64,000 bases of DNA. Origin: Paenibacillus tengchongensis (GTDB taxonomy: Bacteria > Bacillota > Bacilli > Paenibacillales > Paenibacillaceae). The stretch covers positions 62,001-126,000 of the forward strand of contig NZ_WACP01000005.1 in NCBI RefSeq assembly GCF_008973665.1. The letters run 5' to 3'. This document shows positions 50,427 to 59,315 of this stretch, one piece after another (position 1 is the first letter of the stretch; each line of letters starts with the position of its first letter). The position numbers and the translations under genes are program-made. The notes beneath the pieces were generated by a model. That model did not search any database, was not told the origin of the DNA, and saw nothing but the letters and a program-made list of their open reading frames with translations.

Positions 50427-51095
50427 TTAACGCAGTCCGCCTTCTGCGGCTGACCGGATCGCTGCAATGGCGGCAGCGCGGTCGCTGCGCCCGAATACGG
50501 CGTTGCCCGCCACCAGCACATCCGCGCCGGCTTCCGTAACGAGCGGAGCCGTGGCTTCGGCGATTCCGCCGTCCACTTCGATATACAGCCCTTTATGGTT
50601 CGTTTCATTGGCCCATTCACGAATCTGCTGGATCTTGTGCAGGACTCCGGGGATAAAAGCCTGTCCGCCAAATCCCGGATTGACCGTCATCGCCAGTACC
50701 AGATCAACATCCTCCAGCACCTCGCGCACGGCAGCCGCCGGAGTGCCCGGATTGAGCGCTACGCCGGCCATCAGGCCCAGCTCCTTGATCTGATGAACTA
50801 CACGGTGCAGATGCACGCAGGCTTCGGCATGCACCGTGATGACCGAGGCTCCCGCCGCCGCAAAATCGGCCAGATAACGCTCGGGGTGCTCAATCATCAG
50901 ATGCACATCCAGCGGCAGCGCCGTATGCTTCTTAACCGCCGAGACAATCGGCGGTCCCAGCGTAATATTCGGCACGAAGTGGCCGTCCATCACATCCACA
51001 TGAATCCAGTCGCCGCCGCAGCGTTCAGCTTCGGCCACCTCGGCGCCAAGCGCGGCGAAATCCGCCGACAAAATAGAAGGAGCAATAATAGTCAT
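50427..51095 (-). CDS. rpe: Ribulose-phosphate 3-epimerase, 222 aa
   Basis: Rpe interconverts ribulose 5-phosphate and xylulose 5-phosphate. The TIM barrel shows IAPSILSADFAALG, HVDVMDGHFVPNITLGP (metal-binding His/Asp), LDVHLMIEHPE, MTVNPGFGGQAFIP and EVDGGI with the catalytic Asp. The length is normal. It starts five bases after the rsgA stop, with GGAGG at slightly long spacing, and ends the prkC-rsgA-rpe unit before a strong terminator. Confidence 0.97.
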   Translation of the reverse strand: MTIIAPSILSADFAALGAEVAEAERCGGDWIHVDVMDGHFVPNITLGPPIVSAVKKHTALPLDVHLMIEHPERYLADFAAAGASVITVHAEACVHLHRVVHQIKELGLMAGVALNPGTPAAAVREVLEDVDLVLAMTVNPGFGGQAFIPGVLHKIQQIREWANETNHKGLYIEVDGGIAEATAPLVTEAGADVLVAGNAVFGRSDRAAAIAAIRSAAEGGLR

Positions 51096-51100
51096 GTCTG

Positions 51101-52015
51101 TTAGTACCTCCGCTTTTTGTCTTTCATTTCTTGATGGAACTGCTTGTAATGCGCATAGCGGCTGTCCGCGATCTCTCCGGCCTCCCAGGCTTCAATCACA
51201 CGGCAGCCGGGCTCATGCAGATGGCTGCAGCCGCGGAACTTGCACTTCTCGGCATAGATAGTGAATTCGCGGAAACAGACGGACAGCTCCTCCACTCCCA
51301 GCTCCAGGAAATCAAGCTGGCTGAAGCCCGGCGTATCCGCCACCAATGCGCCGCCGCCGATATCCATCAGCTCGACGTGACGGGTCGTATGGCGGCCGCG
51401 GCCCAGCCGCAGGCTGATCTCGCCTGTCTCAAGCTCCAGGCCCGGCACCAGCCGATTGAGCAGTGTCGATTTGCCAACCCCGGATTGACCGGCGAAGACG
51501 CTGACTGTCCCCGCAAGCCGCTCGCGCAGCTCAGCGCTGCCGGTGCCTTTGAAGGAACTCGTAATCAGCACTTCGTAGCCGATCCGTTCATACAGCTCTT
51601 TCACCTGTGCGGATGCGGCATCCTCCGTTCCGTCCTCCTCTTCCAGATCCTGCTTCGTCAGCACAATCAGCGTATTTAGTCCGGAGTGCTCAATATGAAC
51701 CAGAAACTTATCCAGCAAATTCAAATTCATATCCGGCTCACGCACGGAGAAAAGCAGCACCGCCAGGTTAACGTTGGCTACAGGAGGGCGGATAAGCTCG
51801 GATTCACGGGGAAGAATCTCATCCACCGTGCCTTCCCCGTTTTCGGTAAGCGAGTACATAATCCGGTCGCCAACGAGCGGAGTGTGGCCCTTCTTCTTCA
51901 GGATGCCCCGGCCACGGCACTGGACCGCCTCCTCACCGGCCGCAACCGCTCCGTCCTCCAACGGTTTAACATAGTAATAGCCGCTTAGCGCTTTGACGAT
52001 CATTCCTTCAGGCAT
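51101..52015 (-). CDS. rsgA: Ribosome small-subunit-dependent GTPase A
   Basis: RsgA is a circularly permuted GTPase that assists late 30S maturation. An OB domain (1-75) is followed by LTKQDL (G4, about 119-124), GQSGVGKSTLLNRL (P-loop) and DTPGF (G3) in the permuted order. The C-terminal zinc site is C-x4-C-x-H-x5-C (CKFRGCSHLHEPGC). The length, 304 aa, is normal. In B. subtilis it also follows prkC. A gap of about 120 bases with an AAATGACCC/GGGTCATTT dyad (52051-52087) separates it from prkC. Confidence 0.97.
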   Translation of the reverse strand: MPEGMIVKALSGYYYVKPLEDGAVAAGEEAVQCRGRGILKKKGHTPLVGDRIMYSLTENGEGTVDEILPRESELIRPPVANVNLAVLLFSVREPDMNLNLLDKFLVHIEHSGLNTLIVLTKQDLEEEDGTEDAASAQVKELYERIGYEVLITSSFKGTGSAELRERLAGTVSVFAGQSGVGKSTLLNRLVPGLELETGEISLRLGRGRHTTRHVELMDIGGGALVADTPGFSQLDFLELGVEELSVCFREFTIYAEKCKFRGCSHLHEPGCRVIEAWEAGEIADSRYAHYKQFHQEMKDKKRRY

Positions 52016-52137
52016 ACATTACAAGCCTTCCTCTCTGTCCTGTAATTGTGCAAATGACCCCAGCAACCAGGGTCGCGCAGGGTCATTTGGCTGGTGCAAC
52101 CTGACCGGCAGCGAGCCGGATGTTGCTGATCAAAGGT

Positions 52138-54351
52138 TTAGTTGTTCTTATGCTTGTCTTTATTACCGTTACCGTTACCTTTCCCATTGCCATTCCCGTT
52201 GTTGGTCTGGCTGTTCTGGTCATTGAGAATATACCCGGTCTGTTCGCCTTCCGGGGCCTCGCCGCCTTCGCCGCCGTCGCTGGGCGGCAATATTTCCGGC
52301 TCGATCGTCGGATCCGGCGATGTCTGCTCAGGAGCAGGGGTTGGTGGCGGCGTTTCCGTCACCGGCAGCTGCGGCTCATCTACCGTCCCGTTTTTGGCAT
52401 CGGAGTAACGGACTTCATAGGCCTCGACATAATCACCGTTTACGTAAACGGTGATCGCGCCGTCCTTGTTCGGAGCCAGGATGAGGTCTACCGGCAAATA
52501 CTGGCTCTTCGCAATCGCACGCGTGCCCCACTCCTGCTTCTCGCCATCCTTGCTGGCATCGGAATACACAATCCGGATGTCCGTCTTCGTACCTTCACTT
52601 GTAGGGATAACAGGCACACGGAACGTATAGTTCAGCGCCTCCGGCGGATATCCGGTGCTGAGCGTAATCGTAAATTTCTCGCCCCGCTGTGCAGACTCAC
52701 CCTCCTCATAAGGCCACTGCTTCATTACTTTGCCCGCTTCCATACTGAAGCTACTCTCCTCGTTGACCTCTTCCAGCACCAGTCCGATATCTTCCAGCGA
52801 CTTCTTTGCTTGGGATTCCGTCATTCCGGTCAAATCGGGAACATCAACACTTTCTTTGCCTCTGCTCACGTATACGGTGATCGTCTGAGTATCCGGGTCG
52901 AACTCGCTGCCTTCCGCCGGATCGGTTCCGATGACCTGACCTTCGCCATATTCCTCGCTGTATCTCTCGTCCGGTTTGATCCGGCTTTGGTCTACACCCA
53001 GAGCGCCCAGCGCTTTGACCACGTCATCGTAATTCTGGCCGGTATAGCCCGGCATTGGCGTCAGCACCTTCGCAGTACTTACTGTAAGGGCGATGTGGGT
53101 GCCCTTCTTGGCTCTGGACCCGGGAACTTTGCTTTGTTCATAAACTTCATTCTCATCGTAGTTCGGGTTGTACTCCGCTGTGACAGGCTCATCGATGATC
53201 AGCCCAACCTCGTCAAGCATGGCTTTTGCATCTTCCAGCATATGATTTCTGACATCGGGAACCGTAACCTCAGGAACCGATAATTTGTCGGTAAAATACC
53301 ATGCCAGCCCGCCCAGAATCAGCAGCACGGCCAGCGTAATTCCGGCCCACAGCGCCGGTTTGCTCCACTTGCGCTTAGACGCAGGCGCCGGCTCTGGCTC
53401 CATCTGGCGCCGGGACAGCCCTTCATCTCCGCGGTCCTCAAAGCCGCGCTGCAGCGGCTTGATCGCCGGAATAATCCGCGTCCTGTCGAGATCGTCGTCG
53501 TCGTGGAAATCCGCCTTGGCTTCGCTGCGCCGTTCCGGCAGCAGGCAGGTCTCCAGATCCTGCAGCATTTCCTTCGCAGACTGGTAGCGTTCCTCCGGAT
53601 TCTTCCGCATGGACCGCAGGATGACGTTCTCTACACTCTGCGGAATCAGCGGATTCAGCTGCCGCGGCTCTTCGAACTCTTCCTGCAAATGCTTCAGCGC
53701 TACGCTGATCGGACTCTCCCCCAGAAAGGGCAATGCGCCGGTCAGCATCTGGTAAAGCACGATGCCGAGGGAATACAGGTCCGATTTCTCGCCTGCCGCA
53801 ACGCCCTTGGCATGCTCCGGCGAAAAATAATGCACCGAGCCGACCACCGAGCCGGTCTGGGTAATGGTTGTTGAGGTTACAGCACGGGCGATCCCGAAGT
53901 CTGTCACCTTCACCCGGCCGTTGCGGCCGATCAGTATATTATGAGGTTTAATATCGCGGTGAATAATCTGGTTATGATGGGCATGATCGAGCGCATCGCA
54001 AATTTGCGAAGCAATGCGCACGGCCTCGTCGACCTGCAGCGGCGCCCGCTCTTTGATGATTTCGTTCAGATTCTTGCCTTCCACGTATTCCATAACAATA
54101 TAATGGACATCGTCTTCCTGCCCGACATCGTAAATGCTGACCACATTCGGATGGGACAGCGATGCTGCGGACTGCGCCTCACGCCGGAAGCGGCGGATAA
54201 ATTCTTCATCATGCACAAACTGGTTGCGCAGAACTTTAATTGCGACATTGCGGTTGAGCAGAATGTCATGGGCTCTGTAAACGAGCGCCATGCCACCTCC
54301 TCCGATCCGCTCGATGACTTGGTAACGGCCGCCCAATTCGTGACCGATCAT
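52138..54351 (-). CDS. prkC: Ser/Thr protein kinase PrkC with PASTA repeats, 737 aa
   Basis: The N-terminal Hanks kinase (residues 8-270) has the G-loop IGGGGMALVY, K39, HRDIKPHN and DFGIAR. A single membrane helix lies near 333-355. Three PASTA repeats follow outside (VPDVRNHMLEDAKAMLDEVG, then two more). An additional beta domain and a Pro/Thr linker precede a low-complexity Asn/Gly/Lys tail at the extreme C-terminus. PrkC senses muropeptides and promotes spore germination and wall regulation. The ATG overlaps the prpC stop (ATGA) after AAGGAG. The PASTA number and Asn/Gly tail differ from B. subtilis. Confidence 0.95.
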   Translation of the reverse strand: MIGHELGGRYQVIERIGGGGMALVYRAHDILLNRNVAIKVLRNQFVHDEEFIRRFRREAQSAASLSHPNVVSIYDVGQEDDVHYIVMEYVEGKNLNEIIKERAPLQVDEAVRIASQICDALDHAHHNQIIHRDIKPHNILIGRNGRVKVTDFGIARAVTSTTITQTGSVVGSVHYFSPEHAKGVAAGEKSDLYSLGIVLYQMLTGALPFLGESPISVALKHLQEEFEEPRQLNPLIPQSVENVILRSMRKNPEERYQSAKEMLQDLETCLLPERRSEAKADFHDDDDLDRTRIIPAIKPLQRGFEDRGDEGLSRRQMEPEPAPASKRKWSKPALWAGITLAVLLILGGLAWYFTDKLSVPEVTVPDVRNHMLEDAKAMLDEVGLIIDEPVTAEYNPNYDENEVYEQSKVPGSRAKKGTHIALTVSTAKVLTPMPGYTGQNYDDVVKALGALGVDQSRIKPDERYSEEYGEGQVIGTDPAEGSEFDPDTQTITVYVSRGKESVDVPDLTGMTESQAKKSLEDIGLVLEEVNEESSFSMEAGKVMKQWPYEEGESAQRGEKFTITLSTGYPPEALNYTFRVPVIPTSEGTKTDIRIVYSDASKDGEKQEWGTRAIAKSQYLPVDLILAPNKDGAITVYVNGDYVEAYEVRYSDAKNGTVDEPQLPVTETPPPTPAPEQTSPDPTIEPEILPPSDGGEGGEAPEGEQTGYILNDQNSQTNNGNGNGKGNGNGNKDKHKNN

Positions 54352-55124
54352 CTGTTCCACTCCTTCGTTTCGGGCACAGCGGCCTCTCCTTGATGTTCTA
54401 ACAAAGCGACGCTGATGTTATCGCCGCCACCGGCCAGTAGCGCCAGTTGAAGTAAACGGTCCGCTCTTTCCTCTAAAGAGATTTCATGGATGCCGGCCAC
54501 CTTGCCCAGATGCTCCTGGCTGACAAAATTGCTCAGCCCGTCGCTGCACAGCAGCAGCTGTTCACCAGCTGCCAGGCTTACCGCCGACAGATCGGCCGAC
54601 ACGGCCGGGTCAGTGCCCAGCGCCTTAGTCAGGACATTGCGGCGCGGATGATTATCCAGCTCCTCCAGGCTGAGCTGGCCGTTCTTGAACAGCTCATTGA
54701 CCAGCGTATGATCCTCGGTCAGCAGCACTGCCTTACCGTCCTTGATCAGGTAAGCTCTGCTGTCACCGATATGGCCGATATACCCTGCTGCCTCTTTCAG
54801 CAGCACAGCCACGACGGTGGTCCCCATGTTATGGTACTTCTCATCGCTCGCTGCTTCCTGGTAGACTGTACGGTTAGCCTCTGCGATTGCCGCAGTTAAG
54901 GATTCCCGCAGTTCCTCTTCCGGAAGACCGGGAGGCAGAGAATCCAAGCTGGCGCGCATACTCTCCAGCGCAAGCCTGCTGGCCGTGTCGCCGGCCAAAT
55001 GGCCGCCCATTCCGTCGGCGATGATGCCGAGGGTATAGCCGTGGCGCGTGGCCCCGGTCCAGACCGAATCTTCATTGACCGATCGCACACGGCCAACATC
55101 GCTGGCATGAACTGTTCTGATCAA
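54348..55124 (-). CDS. prpC: PP2C-type Ser/Thr phosphatase PrpC, 258 aa
   Basis: This is the metal-dependent partner phosphatase of PrkC. The PP2C motifs are SVNEDSVW, GIIADGMGGH (metal-binding Asp), GTTVVAV, GHIGDSRAYL, LCSDGLSNFV and GGGDNISVAL. It dephosphorylates PrkC and its substrates. The start is TTG after GAGG, with no ATG in frame. It is six bases from rlmN and overlaps prkC by four bases, an arrangement shared with B. subtilis. Confidence 0.96.
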   Translation of the reverse strand: MIRTVHASDVGRVRSVNEDSVWTGATRHGYTLGIIADGMGGHLAGDTASRLALESMRASLDSLPPGLPEEELRESLTAAIAEANRTVYQEAASDEKYHNMGTTVVAVLLKEAAGYIGHIGDSRAYLIKDGKAVLLTEDHTLVNELFKNGQLSLEELDNHPRRNVLTKALGTDPAVSADLSAVSLAAGEQLLLCSDGLSNFVSQEHLGKVAGIHEISLEERADRLLQLALLAGGGDNISVALLEHQGEAAVPETKEWNR

Positions 55125-55130
55125 ATATCC

Positions 55131-56171
55131 TCACCCCAACTCCATATGTTTGGCGCGCAGTTGTCCGCAGGCCGCGGCAATATCATGGCCTTGTTCCCGG
55201 CGGATCGTCACGTTAACGCCTTCGTCAGCAAGAACACGTTGAAATTCAAAGATATCCTTGCGCGATGTCCGCACATATTTGCGTTCCGGCACATGGTTGA
55301 CCGGAATCAGATTCACATGGCAGAGCATCGTCTTTAATACGCCGGCCAGCTCCTTCGCATGCTCCGGCTGATCGTTGACGCCGCCGATCAAGGCATATTC
55401 GAAGGTAATGCGGCGGCCCGTCTTGGCCTGATAATAACGGAGCGATTCAATCACTTCGTCAAACGGGAAGCGGCGGTTAACCGGCATCAGCTTGGAACGC
55501 AGAGCGTCGTTGGGTGCATGAATAGAAATCGCCAGATTAATCTGCGTATCCTCGTCGGCAAATTTGTAGATGCTGGGCACAATGCCGCTGGTGGATACTG
55601 TAATGTGGCGCTGGCCGATATTAAGCCCCTTCTCGTGAATCATCAGGCGCAGGAATGTCATGGTGGCCTCATAATTCTCAAATGGTTCGCCGGTGCCCAT
55701 GATGACAATGCTGCTGACACGCTCGCCTCTTTCGTCCAGCATTTGCTGGCAGCGCACCACCTGCGCCACAATCTCTCCAGCGGTCAGATTCCGCTTCAGT
55801 CCTCCCAGGGTGGAGGCACAGAACGTGCAGCCGATCCGGCAGCCCACCTGCGTAGTAACGCACACGCTGTTGCCATAGTTATGCTTCATGATGACCGTCT
55901 CAATCGCATGGTCGTCATGAAGCCCGAAGAGGAATTTGACGGTACCGTCCTTGGACTCAAAACGGGTAATTTCGCTTAGGGCCGCAATGCTGAAGCTCTC
56001 GGTAAGCTTGGCCCGCAGTGCCTTGGACAGGTTGCTCATGGACTCGAAGTCGGTGACGCGTTTCACATACAGCCAGTCAAAAATCTGGGCGCCGCGAAAA
56101 GCGGGCTCGCCGTTGTCCTTGGCCCACTGCTGTAACTCTTCCAGAGTAAAATCATATATTAAAGGTTTCAT
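55131..56171 (-). CDS. rlmN: 23S rRNA (adenine2503-C2)-methyltransferase RlmN, 346 aa
   Basis: RlmN is a radical SAM enzyme that methylates A2503 of 23S rRNA and some tRNAs. The cluster-binding motif [10 protein letters not shown] has the CxxxCxxC spacing, with [19 protein letters not shown] and SIHAPN downstream. Conserved RlmN Cys residues are present, including one near the C-terminus ([10 protein letters not shown]). The ATG at 56171 is nine bases after AGGTG; two in-frame start codons just upstream are possible. It begins the rlmN-prpC-prkC unit after a terminator. Confidence 0.96.
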   Translation of the reverse strand: MKPLIYDFTLEELQQWAKDNGEPAFRGAQIFDWLYVKRVTDFESMSNLSKALRAKLTESFSIAALSEITRFESKDGTVKFLFGLHDDHAIETVIMKHNYGNSVCVTTQVGCRIGCTFCASTLGGLKRNLTAGEIVAQVVRCQQMLDERGERVSSIVIMGTGEPFENYEATMTFLRLMIHEKGLNIGQRHITVSTSGIVPSIYKFADEDTQINLAISIHAPNDALRSKLMPVNRRFPFDEVIESLRYYQAKTGRRITFEYALIGGVNDQPEHAKELAGVLKTMLCHVNLIPVNHVPERKYVRTSRKDIFEFQRVLADEGVNVTIRREQGHDIAAACGQLRAKHMELG

Positions 56172-56255
56172 TATCATCAACACCTGTGCTTTCTTTATTA
56201 AGGATATGCTTATTGTTTCTCATTCTTCCTATTCTAACACAAAAATCAGAGCCGG

Positions 56256-56294
56256 TAAAAGAAAAGCCCGCCGCGCAGGGGCCCTGCGGGCGGG
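56256..56294 (-). terminator. Terminator between rsmB and rlmN
   Basis: CCCGCC/GGCGGG arms with inner GCAGG/CCTGC pairing are followed by TTTTCTTTT on the minus strand. Confidence 0.8.
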
Positions 56295-56315
56295 AATCCG
56301 GCTGAAAATGCTATA

Positions 56316-57770
56316 TTACAAGAGTTTCTGCAAGCATGAAATATAGAAGCCGTCGCTGCCGAAATGCTGCGGCAGCAGCTGTATTCCATCGCCCGCCGCC
56401 AGCGCCGTGCCTTGCAGCCGCGCCCAGAGCGGCGAGTCAAAGGTAACGGAGGAGAAGCCCGGGTGCTCACGCAGGAACCGGGAGACAACACCGCTGTTCT
56501 CCGCCTGCTCGGTCGTGCAGGTGCTGTAGACCAGGATTCCGCCAGGCTTCAGCAGCCGGGAGACCGACTCCAGCAGCCTGCCCTGAAGAGCCGCAATTTC
56601 GGCAATGTCGCCGGGCTGCTTCCGCCACTTGAGATCGGGCTTGCGGCGGATAACGCCCAGGCCCGTACAAGGCGCGTCCAGCAGAATCCGGTCAAAGGAC
56701 GCCTCCGGCAGCTTCTCCGCCAGCTCCAGCGCGTCGCCGCTGTGCGCCGTAATGCATTCAAGGCCCAGACGCTGCGCCTGATCGGCAATCAGCTTCGTCT
56801 TATGCTCATGCAGGTCATTGGCGTAGATAGCGCCGTCATCTTTCATCAGTTCGCCCATGTGCGCGCTCTTGCCGCCGGGAGCAGCACAGCAGTCGAGCAC
56901 ACGCATGCCCGGCTCGGGAGCGACCGCTTCGGCTACCAGCATGGAGCTTTCATCCTGCACGGATAAATAGCCATCCTCGTACCACGAGCTCAGCGCCAGG
57001 TTACCGCCCCCGCGGACGACAATGCCGTATGGACTGACCTGCGATTCCGCCGCATCCAGCCCTGCTTCCAGCAGCTTGGCCAGCATGGCGCTGCGGCTGA
57101 TCATCGTCGTATTGACGCGCACGCTGACCGCCGGCGCCTCGTTGTTCGCCGCGCACATCGCCCCGGCAGTCTCCAGCCCATACTCCTCCGCCCAGCGGCG
57201 TACCAGCCACAGCGGATGGGAATGAAGCACCGAGATGCGTTCTTCGGGACTCAGCCCCTCCTTCAGAACCGGCAGCTCCCCTGCCCGCAGCACACTGCGG
57301 AGCACACCGTTGACCATGCCGGAGATGCCCTGATGGCCGCGCTTCTTGGCGATATTAACCGCTTCGTTGACTGCAGCATGCGCCGGCACCCGGCTCAGGT
57401 ACATGATCTGGTACAGGCTAAGCCGCAGCAGATTACGCACCCAGGGCTGCAGCTTGGCCACCCCCTTGCTGACGAAGCCTTCCAGCACATAATCCAGCGT
57501 GAGCATCCGGGAGATGGTGCCGTAGACCAGCTCGGTAGCCAGGCCGGCATCCTCGCGCCCGAGGCCCGCCTTCTGCAAGGTGCTGTTCAGCAGCAAATTG
57601 CTGTAAGCCCCCTGCTGCTCGACGCGCGTCAGGATGTCGAGCGCGACCTCGCGCGCGGTGGCGTTCGCGCCGCCACCGCTTCGCCGGCCTCCGGCAGCGG
57701 AAGCACCGCTGCCGGGTTTACCGGCCGCACGTGCTCCGCCGCGGCCTGCGCCGCCCGTGTCCCGGCTCAA
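56316..57770 (-). CDS. rsmB: 16S rRNA (cytosine967-C5)-methyltransferase RsmB, 484 aa
   Basis: A NusB-like RNA-binding domain (about residues 40-170; AREVALDILTRVEQQGAYSN) precedes the SAM-dependent m5C methyltransferase. The SAM site is LDCCAAPGGKSAHM, motif IV is LLDAPCTGLGVIRRKPD with the motif-IV Cys, and VYSTCTTEQAENSGVV contains the catalytic Cys. The first 38 residues are Gly/Ala/Arg-rich and low in complexity. The start is TTG overlapping the fmt stop (TTGA), since no ATG is available before the NusB domain. The frame extends far upstream, but that part overlaps fmt and is not supported. Confidence 0.94.
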   Translation of the reverse strand: MSRDTGGAGRGGARAAGKPGSGASAAGGRRSGGGANATAREVALDILTRVEQQGAYSNLLLNSTLQKAGLGREDAGLATELVYGTISRMLTLDYVLEGFVSKGVAKLQPWVRNLLRLSLYQIMYLSRVPAHAAVNEAVNIAKKRGHQGISGMVNGVLRSVLRAGELPVLKEGLSPEERISVLHSHPLWLVRRWAEEYGLETAGAMCAANNEAPAVSVRVNTTMISRSAMLAKLLEAGLDAAESQVSPYGIVVRGGGNLALSSWYEDGYLSVQDESSMLVAEAVAPEPGMRVLDCCAAPGGKSAHMGELMKDDGAIYANDLHEHKTKLIADQAQRLGLECITAHSGDALELAEKLPEASFDRILLDAPCTGLGVIRRKPDLKWRKQPGDIAEIAALQGRLLESVSRLLKPGGILVYSTCTTEQAENSGVVSRFLREHPGFSSVTFDSPLWARLQGTALAAGDGIQLLPQHFGSDGFYISCLQKLL

Positions 57771-58705
57771 CCGAGCACCGTCCCGGGCGGCATGTTGGCG
57801 CCGCGGCTGAAGTCCGCGGCGTTCATCGCTTTTTTGCCCGCCGGCTGCACGGCGGTCAGCAGGAGACTTCCGTCGCCCGTCTTCACTTCGACGCCGCGTT
57901 CGCTGACGGCCAGCACCGTTCCGGGCGCGGCCGTTCCGCCGGTGCCGGCGCCGCTTGGCTTCGCGGCCGCCCACACCTTGAATGTCTCACCGTTCCACAG
58001 CGTAAACGCGCCGGAGAACGGCACCAGCCCGCGGATACGGTTATAGATTTCCCGCGAGCCCGCGTTCCAGTCAATCCGCTCATCCTCGCGGCTCAGATTC
58101 GGGGCATAGGTCGCTTCGCTGTCGTCCTGGGCCTCTGCTTCCACTTTTCCGGCAGAGAGGCGCGGCATTTCCGCTTTCAGAAGATCGCGGCCCGCCAGGC
58201 TGAGCTTCTCGAACAGCGTGCCCGAAGTATCTTCCTCTTCGATGGGAACCTCTACACGTGAGATCATATCGCCGGTATCCAGTCCCTCGGCCATATACAT
58301 CAGCGTAACGCCGGTCACCGTCTCGCCATTGATAATACTGCGCTGTATCGGTGCACCGCCGCGGTATTTCGGCAGCAGCGAGCCGTGCACATTGACGCAG
58401 CCGTTCACCGGCATGTCCAGCACCGATTTGGGCAGAATCTGCCCGTAGGCGGCTGTGACAATCAGGTCCGGCGCATAGACAGCCAGCTCTGCCACCGCCT
58501 CGGGTCGGCGCAGCCGCTCAGGCTGCAGCACAGGCAGCCCCAGATCCAGGGCCGCTTCCTTCACCGGTGAAGGCGTCAGCGTCTTCTTGCGTCCCTGGGG
58601 ACGATCCGGCTGGGTGAGCACGGCTACAACTTCGTAGCCCTCCTCCACCAGCATTCTCAGCGAAGGCACAGCAAAAGCCGGTGTGCCCATAAATACGATT
58701 CTCAT
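57767..58705 (-). CDS. fmt: Methionyl-tRNA formyltransferase, 312 aa
   Basis: Fmt formylates initiator Met-tRNA. The N-terminal formyltransferase domain has MGTPAFAVPSL, VLTQPDRPQGRKK, NVHGSLLPKYRGGAPIQR with the catalytic Asn/His and MYMAEGLDTGDMI with the Asp. The C-terminal OB-like domain has a Gly/Ala-rich loop (AKPSGAGTGGTAAPGT). The ATG at 58705 has GGGGAG eight bases upstream. A GTG overlapping the def stop three codons earlier is the alternative. It is coupled to def upstream and rsmB downstream. Confidence 0.97.
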   Translation of the reverse strand: MRIVFMGTPAFAVPSLRMLVEEGYEVVAVLTQPDRPQGRKKTLTPSPVKEAALDLGLPVLQPERLRRPEAVAELAVYAPDLIVTAAYGQILPKSVLDMPVNGCVNVHGSLLPKYRGGAPIQRSIINGETVTGVTLMYMAEGLDTGDMISRVEVPIEEEDTSGTLFEKLSLAGRDLLKAEMPRLSAGKVEAEAQDDSEATYAPNLSREDERIDWNAGSREIYNRIRGLVPFSGAFTLWNGETFKVWAAAKPSGAGTGGTAAPGTVLAVSERGVEVKTGDGSLLLTAVQPAGKKAMNAADFSRGANMPPGTVLG

Positions 58706-58710
58706 CGTCT

Positions 58711-59199
58711 TCACTCCCCGGTTCCGCCGTCCTGCTCCGGTGTCGCCTCGTAGATCTTCTCGGCGATATCCGTAAACAGCACACCGTTCAGATGATCGAT
58801 CTCATGCTGGAATGCACGTGCCAGCAGCCCACTGCCGGTAACGGTAATTTCCTTGCCCTCACGGTCAAGCCCCCGCACGGTAACAGTCTCTGCACGGCGG
58901 ACATCGCCGTTGAGCCCGGGGATGCTGAGGCAGCCCTCCGGGCCGAACTGCTCGCCGTCTCTGTCGATAATTTCCGGATTGATCATCTGGATGAGGCCGT
59001 GCTCTTCGTCAGCATCGACCACAATCAGGCGCTTCAGGATGCCGACCTGCGGCGCGGCCAGACCTACGCCTTCGGCGTCGTACATCGTATCAGCCATATC
59101 ATCCAGCAGCTTCTGGACGTTGGGAGTAATTTTGGTGACGGTCTTGGCCGTCTTGTGCAATACCTCGTCAGGTTCTTTCACGATCATTCTGATTGCCAT
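58711..59199 (-). CDS. def: Peptide deformylase, 162 aa
   Basis: Def removes the formyl group from nascent proteins. The three motifs are GVGLAAPQVG (44-53), EGCLSIPG with metal-binding Cys90, and QHEIDHLNGVLF with His132, Glu133 and His136. The length fits the type 1 family. AAGGA lies a rather long 12 bases before the ATG. It is the third gene of the coaBC-priA-def-fmt-rsmB series, 116 bases after priA. Confidence 0.97.
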   Translation of the reverse strand: MAIRMIVKEPDEVLHKTAKTVTKITPNVQKLLDDMADTMYDAEGVGLAAPQVGILKRLIVVDADEEHGLIQMINPEIIDRDGEQFGPEGCLSIPGLNGDVRRAETVTVRGLDREGKEITVTGSGLLARAFQHEIDHLNGVLFTDIAEKIYEATPEQDGGTGE

Positions 59200-59315
59200 A
59201 AAGCAACACCATCCTTGTTTCTACGATTCTGTACTCTATACAATAAAGCGCAAGTACATTGGCCTGAAGCCAATGCGGCGCGATATTTCCTAACCCATTG
59301 TACCATGAAGACGGG

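Noticed and set aside
52051..52087. AAATGACCC/GGGTCATTT dyad between prkC and rsgA as a terminator
   Set aside because: There is no T-run and the prkC-rsgA-rpe order is usually cotranscribed. It is noted under rsgA only.
57771..57974. A longer, Arg-rich N-terminus for RsmB
   Set aside because: It overlaps fmt, whose C-terminal domain is normal in length, and would add an unrelated basic tail.
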